From: Candidatus Poribacteria bacterium
GTDB taxonomy: Bacteria > Poribacteria > WGA-4E > WGA-3G
Assembly (NCBI GenBank): GCA_028818995.1
Contig: JAPPMR010000229.1
Coordinates: 1-6,615 of the forward strand
Length of the DNA: 6,615 nt
Direction of reading: 5' to 3'
Shown here: positions 1-6,465 of the stretch, piece by piece
Position numbering within the stretch: the stretch's first letter is position 1
Layout: every line of letters begins with the position of its first letter
Translations under genes and position numbers: made by a program
Notes under the pieces: generated by a model
Seen by the model: only the letters and a program-made list of their open reading frames with translations
Told to the model about the DNA's origin: nothing
Database searches by the model: none

Positions 1-41
1 ATTTGTATGAGATGTCCGAACCTAACAAAACGTCGGTATGT

Positions 42-950
42 TCAAGGTGTTACATCTTTCACACAACGAAATCCAAAATCGTTGTAATAAGTGGTCGTTG
101 GAACTTCACTGTTCCGAAGAGAAACCCGGACTACCACAGCACTACAGGTGCGGGAGCCACTACGTAACACACGATTAGACTGAATAGTTTCGGCATTTTC
201 TATTACCCATTCTATGTTGTTTGTGCTCGACATTGCATCCTTGCTGGGTAAAATCAGATTATTTTCAAGCCAGTCAACAAAGGTTGTTCCTAAAATTGGA
301 TTCTTGACAGGGGAATCTGAATAGAAGTTAGGTTCATGCGCGTCAAGACACCACTCCCACACGTTCCCTGCCATATCGTAGAGTCCATAAGCATTAGGAG
401 GGTAACTTCCGACAGGTGCATTCCATTCGTAACCATCATCGGCATTTTGATCAGCATGATTTGTATTCGAGTTTTTATCAGAAAAATTACATTGCGTTCC
501 ATCTGGTGGAGCGTCACCCCATGGATACATCTTACCTTTCAAACCGCCACGCGCTGCTTTCTCCCATTCTGCTTCTGTCGGCAACCGCTTACCTGCCCAT
601 TTTGCATACGCCATTGCATCATGCCAACTCACGCAGACTGCAGGATGTTTATCTGTTGGTGAATATTTGGAAACCCAAGGGAGTAACGGACGGTGTCCTG
701 TCTCCTTGACAAACTTCTTGTACTCACCAACGGTAACTTCGTGTATGTCCATATAGAATGCGTCCACGTAGACGGTATGTACAGGTCTTTCCTCAAGTTT
801 AAAATTATTACTTCCCATCTCAAACTCTCCTGCAGGAATCAGCACCATTCCTTCGGGTGCCTCCGCCTCTTTATCCTCAGCAGGTCCAAGTACGGAAATG
901 GCAAACGTGCATATCACAGTTAAAACTAAGAGAACCATAACATTTTTCAT
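42..950 (-). CDS. Secreted formylglycine-generating-enzyme (SUMF1/FGE-sulfatase) family protein
   Basis: The 302-residue product has an N-terminal hydrophobic segment (about residues 4-22), probably a signal peptide or membrane anchor. No lipobox is evident, since the only nearby Cys (C14) follows VI. The SUMF1 fold starts at M35 with GMVLIPAGEFEMGS and continues with HTVYVDAFYMDIHEVT (58-73), VSWHDAMAYAKWAGKRLPTE (107-126), GLYDMAGNVWEWC (189-201) and a final GFRC (293-296). True FGE oxidises a sulfatase cysteine to formylglycine using two cysteines five residues apart near the C-terminus. Here C269 matches the first and V274 replaces the second, and the usual RGGSW is RSGSR. Catalysis is therefore doubtful, and a paralogous binding or modifying role is as likely. 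No sulfatase gene is in the window. The ATG at 950 is chosen because it supplies the signal peptide, although its own Shine-Dalgarno is poor. It is last in the leftward group, 96 bases after ispG. Family call sure, function open. Confidence 0.86.
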   Translation of the reverse strand: MKNVMVLLVLTVICTFAISVLGPAEDKEAEAPEGMVLIPAGEFEMGSNNFKLEERPVHTVYVDAFYMDIHEVTVGEYKKFVKETGHRPLLPWVSKYSPTDKHPAVCVSWHDAMAYAKWAGKRLPTEAEWEKAARGGLKGKMYPWGDAPPDGTQCNFSDKNSNTNHADQNADDGYEWNAPVGSYPPNAYGLYDMAGNVWEWCLDAHEPNFYSDSPVKNPILGTTFVDWLENNLILPSKDAMSSTNNIEWVIENAETIQSNRVLRSGSRTCSAVVVRVSLRNSEVPTTTYYNDFGFRCVKDVTP

Positions 951-957
951 ACTTTTT

Positions 958-991
958 CTATAGGTCTGCAGACTTCACCTATACCCTCCTC
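958..991 (-). promoter_or_regulatory. Strong Shine-Dalgarno with possible six-codon leader ORF ahead of the FGE-like gene
   Basis: Reading leftward, a near-perfect AGAGGAGGG lies at 991-983, about 34 bases before the ATG at 950, too far to serve it directly. Six bases after AGGAGG comes GTG (978-976), followed by codons for K-S-A-D-L and a TAG stop at 960-958. The stop is 7 bases before the ATG. The layout suggests a leader peptide whose translation delivers ribosomes to the main start. It may equally be a chance mini-ORF, or the Shine-Dalgarno may be a relic of an older start. An in-frame TGA (977-975) rules out extending the main gene back to this site. A perfect 10-base palindrome, GTCTGCAGAC, lies inside it. 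Confidence 0.3.
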
Positions 992-1046
992 TAAATATGT
1001 AATGAAACTGGGAGACTTGTCTTATGCTATGAGATAATTGATTTTT

Positions 1047-2159
1047 TTACGTTTCAGATGCTTGCCACTGTAGCGCTGCTTCTAATAGTGCATTCGCCAA
1101 AAATTCTGGGTTTACTTCGTCTTTCCCTCGGAAAGTACGGACCCGTTCACCACGAATCTTTAAAACGGCAAGTTCTTTTCCACCTAAATGGATCCCCACC
1201 TCAGCGTTACGTGTCTCACCAGGTCCATTTACTTCACACCCCATCACTGCTATATCCATGTTTATACCATGTTTTTCCAAAAGCTCCTCCGCAGCAGCAA
1301 CGATGTTTTCATAATTTGCATCAGGATCACCACGTCCACAGAAAGGACAAGAGATAACATTTAATATATTTTCTGCCATACCAAGCGCACGCAGCAGCTC
1401 TTTCGCAGTCAAAACCTCCTCAACAGGATCACCTGTGATAGAGATACGGATTGTGTCACCGATGCCTTCTAACAACAGTGTTCCGATCCCAAGTGTAGAT
1501 TTAACATGTGCACGTCGTGGTGTGCCAGCTTCTGTTACGCCAAGATGCAACGGATAACGAACTTTCGCTGAAAGCAATCGGTTCGCTTCTATCATCCGAA
1601 GTGGGTCGCTGGATTTGACGGAGATAGCAATATCTGTAAAGTCATGTTCTTCGCAGATATTGACATGCCGCATTGCGCTCTCTACTAACGCCTCTGCTGT
1701 CGGTGAGGGATACTTTTCCAAGAGGTCTTTTTCGAGAGAACCTTCATTAACACCGATACGAATCGGAATATTTGCGGCTTTTGCAGCGGACAACACCTGT
1801 GCAATCCGCTCTTCGTTGCCTATGTTGCCCGGATTGATGCGGACCTTTGCGACACCTGCATCCACTGCGGCGAGGGCAAATCTATAGTTAAAATGAATAT
1901 CGGACACAATCGGTACTGGAGAACGTTTTACTAATGTGCTAAGTGCTTTCGCGTCTTTTTCATCTGGCACTGCGACGCGGACAATCTGCGCGCCTGCTTC
2001 CGCGCACCGCTCAACTTGCGCTAACGTAGCATCGACGTTGTGCGTCAACGTGGTGGTCATCGTTTGAATAGAGATGGGACTGCCACCGCCAATTGGCACG
2101 GTGCCGACTTGTATTTTTTGTGTTGGTTTCCGATTATCAATCTGAATAAGTTCTTTCAT
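1047..2159 (-). CDS. ispG: 4-hydroxy-3-methylbut-2-enyl diphosphate synthase (IspG/GcpE)
   Basis: IspG reductively opens 2-C-methyl-D-erythritol 2,4-cyclodiphosphate to HMBPP, the penultimate step of the MEP isoprenoid pathway, in the cytoplasm. It uses a [4Fe-4S] cluster fed by flavodoxin or ferredoxin. The 370 residues match the compact bacterial form without the extra middle domain. The N-terminal TIM barrel runs from about residue 15 to 260, with PISIQTMTTT, VSDIHFNYRFA, KVRINPGNIG and RIGVNEGSL. The C-terminal cluster domain carries SCPFCGR (C271, C274) and MGCEVNGPGE (C308, with E315 as the fourth-ligand glutamate). All cluster ligands are present, so it should be active. The ATG at 2159 gives the usual N-terminus. 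No clear Shine-Dalgarno is visible before it, which suggests modest or leaderless-like initiation. It lies 79 bases after hisC on the same strand, with no obvious terminator between them. Confidence 0.97.
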   Translation of the reverse strand: MKELIQIDNRKPTQKIQVGTVPIGGGSPISIQTMTTTLTHNVDATLAQVERCAEAGAQIVRVAVPDEKDAKALSTLVKRSPVPIVSDIHFNYRFALAAVDAGVAKVRINPGNIGNEERIAQVLSAAKAANIPIRIGVNEGSLEKDLLEKYPSPTAEALVESAMRHVNICEEHDFTDIAISVKSSDPLRMIEANRLLSAKVRYPLHLGVTEAGTPRRAHVKSTLGIGTLLLEGIGDTIRISITGDPVEEVLTAKELLRALGMAENILNVISCPFCGRGDPDANYENIVAAAEELLEKHGINMDIAVMGCEVNGPGETRNAEVGIHLGGKELAVLKIRGERVRTFRGKDEVNPEFLANALLEAALQWQASET

Positions 2160-2238
2160 ATTTATAGTGGTTGTCAGTTTAAGATTTTTTTATGGCTGCA
2201 GTTATATTTCTTGATAGATGCCAAGTTGCAAAACACTT

Positions 2239-3348
2239 CTACCTTGTGCCTACAAGTGGTGTAAGTGCTTCAAGGAAACGTTCATTTTCCTCTTGTTTGC
2301 CGATTGTGACCCGAATTGCGTCAGGATAGCCGTAGCCCGCCATTGCACGTACGATAACCCCTTTTTTCATCATGGCATCTGCTAAATCTGCACCGGGTTG
2401 GTTAACAAAAACCATGATAAAATTTCCTTCTGTTTTGATATAACGAAGACCTAATTTATCAAATGCAGCGTATAAGAAAGTCTTACCAGATGCATTCAGC
2501 TTTTGGCTTTCCTTAACGTGATCGGTATCTTTGAGTGATGCACGTGCTGCTGCTTGTGCGACCGCATTACAGTTAAACGGTTGCCGGACAGGGTTCATCG
2601 TTGCGATGATGGTGGGTGGCGCAATACCGTAACCAATCCGCAAGCCTGCGAGACCGTAGATTTTGGAAAATGTTCGGGTGATAATGAAATTACGTTCTTC
2701 CATGACGTAAGGCAATGTCTGTGGATAGTCGGAATGTGAGACATATTCATAATACGCTTCGTCAAAGATTACTAATACATTTTCTGGCACTTGCGCCATG
2801 AATTGTGCTGTTTCTGCAGCTGTAACCATCGTTCCGGTCGGGTTGTTTGGATTTGCAATAAAGATAGCCTTTGTTTTATCTGTTATTGCCGCTGCCATTG
2901 ATGGCAAGTGGTGTGTATCGTTTTGCATCGGCACAACAACGTGCGTTGCCCCACAAACTGTGGTAACGAGTTTATAGACGACAAACGCACCTTCTGCATA
3001 AATCACTTCGTCCCCAGGACCGAGGTAGGTCTCACCGACAAGTTGCAGCACCTCATTAGAACCGTTTGTTAAAATCAATTGTTCTTCGGTAACACCAAGA
3101 TGTTTAGCTAAATCTGCTTTGAGATAATAGGCATTTCCGTCAGGATAAAAATGTGCCTGTTTGGCACTTTCTTGAATTGCTTGCATCGCTAAAGGAGAGG
3201 GACCGAGCGGGTTTTCATTTGATGCTAACTTGATAATATCAGAAATACCGAGTTCGCGTTTGACCTCTTCAATCGGTTTACCACCCTGATATGCCTTAAT
3301 GGTTTCAATACCGGGTTTCGGGGTTAATTTTTTCTTTTTTATAATCAC
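2239..3348 (-). CDS. hisC: Histidinol-phosphate aminotransferase (HisC family, class I/II PLP aminotransferase)
   Basis: HisC transfers the amino group of glutamate to imidazole-acetol phosphate in histidine synthesis. Relatives can also act on aromatic keto acids. The 369 residues are full length. Visible landmarks are KLASNENPLGPSP (40-52), the FYPDGNAYYLK substrate loop (67-77), NPNNPTG (166-172, PLP-contacting Asn), FDEAYYEY (195-202, D196 and Y199 at the cofactor), the Schiff-base lysine K229 in RTFSKIYGLAGLRIGYG, and R346 in DAIRVTIG for the substrate carboxylate. It starts with GTG at 3348. AGGAA (3357-3353) lies four bases upstream, and the next in-frame Met is residue 55, so GTG is well supported. 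A lysine run (residues 4-7) near the start comes from a poly-T stretch. It is first in the leftward group and has its own promoter. No other his gene is present, so a broader aromatic aminotransferase role cannot be excluded. Confidence 0.9.
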   Translation of the reverse strand: MIIKKKKLTPKPGIETIKAYQGGKPIEEVKRELGISDIIKLASNENPLGPSPLAMQAIQESAKQAHFYPDGNAYYLKADLAKHLGVTEEQLILTNGSNEVLQLVGETYLGPGDEVIYAEGAFVVYKLVTTVCGATHVVVPMQNDTHHLPSMAAAITDKTKAIFIANPNNPTGTMVTAAETAQFMAQVPENVLVIFDEAYYEYVSHSDYPQTLPYVMEERNFIITRTFSKIYGLAGLRIGYGIAPPTIIATMNPVRQPFNCNAVAQAAARASLKDTDHVKESQKLNASGKTFLYAAFDKLGLRYIKTEGNFIMVFVNQPGADLADAMMKKGVIVRAMAGYGYPDAIRVTIGKQEENERFLEALTPLVGTR

Positions 3349-3431
3349 GGGTTTCCTAATGTAAAATTTTTGTTGTTAGCTGAGATTCATCTTCAAACTT
3401 GTTTTCCGAGTTTTCTATGCTTTGCATTTAT

Positions 3432-3460
3432 AGTATAGCATAGTTTACGTCTTTTTTCAA
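3432..3460 (-). promoter_or_regulatory. Sigma70-type promoter for hisC-ispG-FGE-like group
   Basis: On the minus strand, TTGAAA (3460-3455, five of six matches to TTGACA) is followed by a 17-base spacer and TATACT (3437-3432, five of six matches to TATAAT). TGC immediately before the -10 makes an extended -10. Transcription should start near 3425. Confidence 0.75.
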
Positions 3461-3461
3461 C

Positions 3462-3490
3462 TTGCTATCCATTAGTAATTGTGGTATAAT
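3462..3490 (+). promoter_or_regulatory. Sigma70-type promoter for the ferredoxin-bioA operon
   Basis: TTGCTA (3462-3467, four of six matches to TTGACA) is followed by a 17-base spacer and a perfect TATAAT (3485-3490), preceded by TGG as an extended -10. The expected start is near 3497, giving a short leader. Its -35 lies one base from that of the leftward promoter. Confidence 0.78.
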
Positions 3491-3508
3491 TAAAGCGGGT
3501 ATTCTGAA

Positions 3509-3515
3509 AAGGAGG
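3509..3515 (+). promoter_or_regulatory. Ribosome binding site of the ferredoxin gene
   Basis: AAGGAGG is a near-complete anti-Shine-Dalgarno match, 11 bases before the ATG at 3527. The spacing is slightly long, but the site supports this start, which also begins exactly at the conserved ferredoxin N-terminus. Confidence 0.8.
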
Positions 3516-3526
3516 CGAAGATACGG

Positions 3527-4822
3527 ATGGCATACATAATTTGTGAACCTTGTATAGACGTAAAGGACACTGCCTGTGTTGAGGCTTGTCCAGTGGATTG
3601 CATACATACCGTTGAAGGCGAAAATCAACTCTACATTGATCCCGGTGTGTGTATTGACTGTGCAGCGTGTGTTCCCGCATGCCCTGTGGAAGCAATCTAT
3701 ATGGAAAGCGAAGTGCCAAGCCAGTGGGAATCATTTATTGATATTAACAGTAAGTTTTTTGAAACATTTGTTTATCCTGAAACTGAAGATGACGAAGCTG
3801 ACGGTACGGGACAAGGTAAGGGGAAAGAACAAGGTGTACCAGAAGAATTTGTGCAGCTGCCAGATGCAGTCGGTTCATCCTTGCGTGCGCCTTTGGGTTT
3901 GCTAACCATGCTCGGACAACCGATCTTGGGTGCGTTCTCAGCAAGTTTCAAAGCACAGTTAGAAGAGATGGCAGGAAATCCTCGTGTTTTCAGTGCTGCT
4001 GTTTCAACTGGGATTAACAGTTTAATCAATCTAATTCTGTATCCACTTGTACTTTTCTTCATTCAAACAAGAGGGGATATTGCCAATCTCTTTACGCCTG
4101 CAGGCAATTTTATGATCTTTTTAGGCATAGTTATTGCTATTGCCGAAGGTATGTTTCGTTTTAAAGCAGAACTCACTTCAACACCTGACGATGAACAAGC
4201 TCGCTATGGTGCTTCTTTCTACGGATGGATACCCTCACTCTTTGCTACGCCAGTTCTCAAAGCGATGCGTTCTGTTTTAGTAAAAGACCCCGCAGCACAG
4301 CGAACAACAATGCCTGGTGCCGTTCAGACTGACGGTTCAATTTTCTCCGATGATATAAAAGAACGATACCGCCGTTACGGAATGGTTAATCGCGTTTTGG
4401 AAACTGCAGATTACTATCAGATTGAGATTGAGTTTCCACGATGGGTGCCAAATTCGTCTGCCAAAGAAACTTTTGAGCTTCCAGATAGAATGCCACATTA
4501 CGATTATGAAGTTTATCTCAGTTCTCCTTATGCTTCTTCGGATGCTTCTCCTGCGCCAGGGAGCGTTGTAACAGTGCAAACCCAGCTTCCCAGAAATCCC
4601 GATAAACCACAACAATTCGCCGACCCACGGTTTGAGAAGGTCGTTGGGCGCACCAGTTCATTTCCTGATGGCTTTAGGAATATCTTTCCTATTCCGGGAC
4701 AACCCGAAGATTTTCACGCAAAATATAGGAATAGGATGCTTGAAATTGTTGTGCCGAAGATAGGAACGTATGATGAACTGGCGTTAGAGCAACCTGTTCA
4801 CTATGCAAAGCTTAAGGGATAG
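3527..4822 (+). CDS. Seven-iron ferredoxin fused to membrane helices and an Hsp20/alpha-crystallin-like C-terminus
   Basis: Residues 1-80 form a Thermus/Azotobacter-type [3Fe-4S][4Fe-4S] ferredoxin. By alignment from memory with Azotobacter FdI, C9, C17 and C52 should hold the 3Fe cluster, and C21, C42, C45 and C48 the 4Fe cluster. V12 stands where FdI has C11, and C6 and C25 are extra. Such ferredoxins normally stop near 80-110 residues; this one is 431. An acidic/Gly-Lys linker follows (84-105), then two hydrophobic segments (about 160-179 and 194-210) that could make a hairpin leaving both ends in the cytoplasm. A variable stretch follows (215-285). The tail (about 286-411) reads like an alpha-crystallin domain: VLETADYYQIEIEFP, then FRNIFPIPGQPEDFHAKY and LEIVVPK, where sHsps have F-LP...I-A-Y-NGVL-I-VPK. 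The usual Gly of NGVL is Arg (R403). The ferredoxin call is firm. The domain fusion is inferred and its role unknown. It is the first gene of the operon with bioA. Confidence 0.88.
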   Translation: MAYIICEPCIDVKDTACVEACPVDCIHTVEGENQLYIDPGVCIDCAACVPACPVEAIYMESEVPSQWESFIDINSKFFETFVYPETEDDEADGTGQGKGKEQGVPEEFVQLPDAVGSSLRAPLGLLTMLGQPILGAFSASFKAQLEEMAGNPRVFSAAVSTGINSLINLILYPLVLFFIQTRGDIANLFTPAGNFMIFLGIVIAIAEGMFRFKAELTSTPDDEQARYGASFYGWIPSLFATPVLKAMRSVLVKDPAAQRTTMPGAVQTDGSIFSDDIKERYRRYGMVNRVLETADYYQIEIEFPRWVPNSSAKETFELPDRMPHYDYEVYLSSPYASSDASPAPGSVVTVQTQLPRNPDKPQQFADPRFEKVVGRTSSFPDGFRNIFPIPGQPEDFHAKYRNRMLEIVVPKIGTYDELALEQPVHYAKLKG

Positions 4823-6179
4823 AGAGAAGTTAGTCGCTTGGGATAAAGATTACCTCTGGCATCCTTTCACACAAATGCGTGATTGGTTGGCAGAGGAACC
4901 GATTATTATTGAACGCGGCGAAGGGGTATATCTGATTGATATTGATGGAAATCGGTATCTTGATGGGATTGCCTCTATGTGGACAAATGTTCACGGACAC
5001 AACCACCCTGAACTGAACGCTGCCCTTAAAGCACAGTTAGATCAGATTGCCCATTCCACACTGCTCGGTTACAGCAACATTCCAGCAATTCAACTTGCCC
5101 AGAAACTTGTTGAAATTACACCATCAGGACTCAACAAAGTTTTTTACTCCGATAACGGTTCAACTGCGGTTGAAGTTGCACTGAAAATGGCGTATCAGTA
5201 CTGGCAGCATAAAGGACAACCGCAACGAAACCTTTTTGTTCACTTTGATAAGGCATACCACGGCGACACAGTTGGTGCTATGAGTGTTGGTGGTATTGAA
5301 AGTTTCCATAGCACCTTCAGTTCCCTCCTTTTTAAAAGTATACGCGTATCCGTTCCTGAAACCTATACACCCCCTAAATCTGTAGATACACCCAAGAATC
5401 TTTCTGCCGAGTTAGTAAAAACGCATTGGCTCAATGCAGTTGAGCGTGTCCTTTCCGAACATTCCAAACAGATTGCAGGAATCATTTTAGAACCGTTGAT
5501 ACAGGGTGCAGGGGGCATGTTAATTTCTCCAAATGGGTTTCTGAAGGAACTCGCTGCATTAGCAAAAAAGTGCGAAACTCTGCTGATTGTTGATGAGGTG
5601 ATGACGGGATTGGGACGCACCGGAAAAATGTGGGCATGTGAACATGAAAACGTTACGCCTGACCTTTTATGCACGGCAAAAGGACTCGCAGCTGGCTATT
5701 TACCACTCGCAGCAACTTTAACCACCGATGAAATCTATAATGCCTTTCTTGGCGAATATCATGACCTCAAGACTTTTTTTCATGGTCACACCTTTACAGG
5801 AAACCCGTTAGCTTGCGCTGTTGCGTTAGAAAATATAGCAATTTTTGAACGTGAGAATCTGCTTGATCGCCTCCAAACGACTATCAATCACTTCAACAAA
5901 CGTCTTCAGGAATTCTATGTGCTGCCACATGTCGGTGATGTGCGTGTCTGCGGCATAGCTGCGGGTATAGAATTAATGAAAAACCCAGAGACCAATACTC
6001 CTTATCCCTTTGAGGAAAAAGTAGGTATCCGGGTATGCAAAGCTGCGCTTGCTCAAGGGGCAATACTCCGTCCGCTTGTTAATACTGTTGTCCTGATGCC
6101 GCCTTTACAAATATCAATCTCAGAATTAGATTCTCTCCTTGATATTACCTACCACGCTATTTCCGAAGTAACAGGATAA
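4803..6179 (+). CDS. bioA: Adenosylmethionine (or lysine)-8-amino-7-oxononanoate aminotransferase (BioA)
   Basis: BioA aminates KAPA to DAPA in biotin synthesis, a cytoplasmic class III PLP aminotransferase. The 458 residues are full length. Landmarks are LWHPFTQM (18-25), SMWTNVHGHNHPEL (58-71), FYSDNGSTAVEVALKMAYQYW (114-134; G119 and S120 for the PLP phosphate), AYHGDTVGAMSVG (151-163), VDEVMTGLGRTGKMWACE (263-280; D264 at the pyridine nitrogen), Schiff-base lysine K293 in TAKGLAAGYLPLA, and HGHTFTGNP (327-335). ATG 4803 lies inside the end of the ferredoxin gene, overlapping by 20 bases. It is preferred because the conserved N-terminus begins about 13 residues later and the next Met is residue 25. 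It has little Shine-Dalgarno of its own, which points to translational coupling. From memory it resembles the Bacillus subtilis lysine-using enzyme closely, so the amino donor is uncertain. No bioB, bioD or bioF is in the window. Confidence 0.92.
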   Translation: MQSLRDREKLVAWDKDYLWHPFTQMRDWLAEEPIIIERGEGVYLIDIDGNRYLDGIASMWTNVHGHNHPELNAALKAQLDQIAHSTLLGYSNIPAIQLAQKLVEITPSGLNKVFYSDNGSTAVEVALKMAYQYWQHKGQPQRNLFVHFDKAYHGDTVGAMSVGGIESFHSTFSSLLFKSIRVSVPETYTPPKSVDTPKNLSAELVKTHWLNAVERVLSEHSKQIAGIILEPLIQGAGGMLISPNGFLKELAALAKKCETLLIVDEVMTGLGRTGKMWACEHENVTPDLLCTAKGLAAGYLPLAATLTTDEIYNAFLGEYHDLKTFFHGHTFTGNPLACAVALENIAIFERENLLDRLQTTINHFNKRLQEFYVLPHVGDVRVCGIAAGIELMKNPETNTPYPFEEKVGIRVCKAALAQGAILRPLVNTVVLMPPLQISISELDSLLDITYHAISEVTG

Positions 6180-6263
6180 CTCCAGATTAACTTTATACCA
6201 ATTCTAATAAATAAAAATCCATTACGGAAATTTTATGGGATCAAATATAATGGGAAAATACCC

Positions 6264-6343
6264 TCTGTAGGAGCGACCTTGAATCAACGCCAAATGCGCC
6301 TATGGCATTTGACGGGTCGCGACCGGGAGGTCGCTCCTACAGA
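6264..6343. repeat. REP/REPIN-like imperfect palindromic element
   Basis: Two perfect 16-base inverted arms, TCTGTAGGAGCGACCT (6264-6279) and its complement (6328-6343), enclose 48 bases. Inside is a second hairpin, CAAATGC (6291-6297) against GCATTTG (6305-6311), extended by CG/CG beyond one mismatch. The right half, read leftward, is GTAG (6340-6337) followed by GCGACC (6334-6329), loop TCCC and GGTCGC (6324-6319). That is the GTAG-plus-hairpin design of bacterial REP sequences, and two such units head to head make a REPIN. The left half keeps the GTAG head, but its local hairpin has decayed. GGTCGCGACC (6315-6324) is itself palindromic. It probably folds in the bioA 3' transcript. No T-run follows, so it is not a classic terminator. 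Copy number cannot be seen here. Confidence 0.75.
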
Positions 6344-6465
6344 AGAAATATGAGTTAATGTCCTATACACTTGTGGCAATCGAGAAATCGGACTTACAAA
6401 ACCCTCCAACAAAAAAAGCAATGGTTAATGATAAAATCTCTACACATCCAATTGAAATTAAGAGA

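Larger units (their letters stand above)
3349..3526. other. Divergent control region between hisC and the ferredoxin gene
   Basis: This 178-base AT-rich stretch carries one promoter for each direction and the ribosome-binding sites of both genes. The hisC leader would be about 75 bases long, and the ferredoxin leader about 30 bases. I see no histidine-rich leader peptide and no attenuator-type terminator in the hisC leader, only a weak AAACT/AGTTT hairpin. I see no recognisable riboswitch. Confidence 0.85.

Noticed and set aside
1..41. A terminator or neighbouring gene after the FGE-like stop.
   Set aside because: Only 41 bases remain, and they show neither a hairpin nor a coding signature.
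2160..2238. A separate promoter for ispG in the 79-base gap (TTGCAA or TTGGCA with TATAAC, read leftward).
   Set aside because: The spacers would be 19 and 12 bases with imperfect boxes, so neither is convincing. Read-through from hisC is simpler.
3349..3425. A histidine attenuator in the hisC leader.
   Set aside because: There is no run of His codons and no terminator hairpin. The only leader open frame is ATG-AAT-CTC-AGC-TAA, without a ribosome site.
3772..4062. A 96-codon minus-strand open frame inside the ferredoxin gene, and similar long frames opposite ispG, hisC and bioA.
   Set aside because: They lie wholly within strongly recognised genes and show no family motifs, so they are shadows of those genes.
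6180..6260. A CRISPR array, tRNA or other structured RNA in the AT-rich tail after bioA.
   Set aside because: I see no repeated units with regular spacing and no cloverleaf-like arms, only AT-rich sequence with scattered TATAAT-like words.
6264..6343. The large inverted repeat as a rho-independent terminator for bioA.
   Set aside because: The outer stem is strong, but what follows is AAGAAATATG, with no T-run, on either strand. The GTAG heads fit a REP element better.
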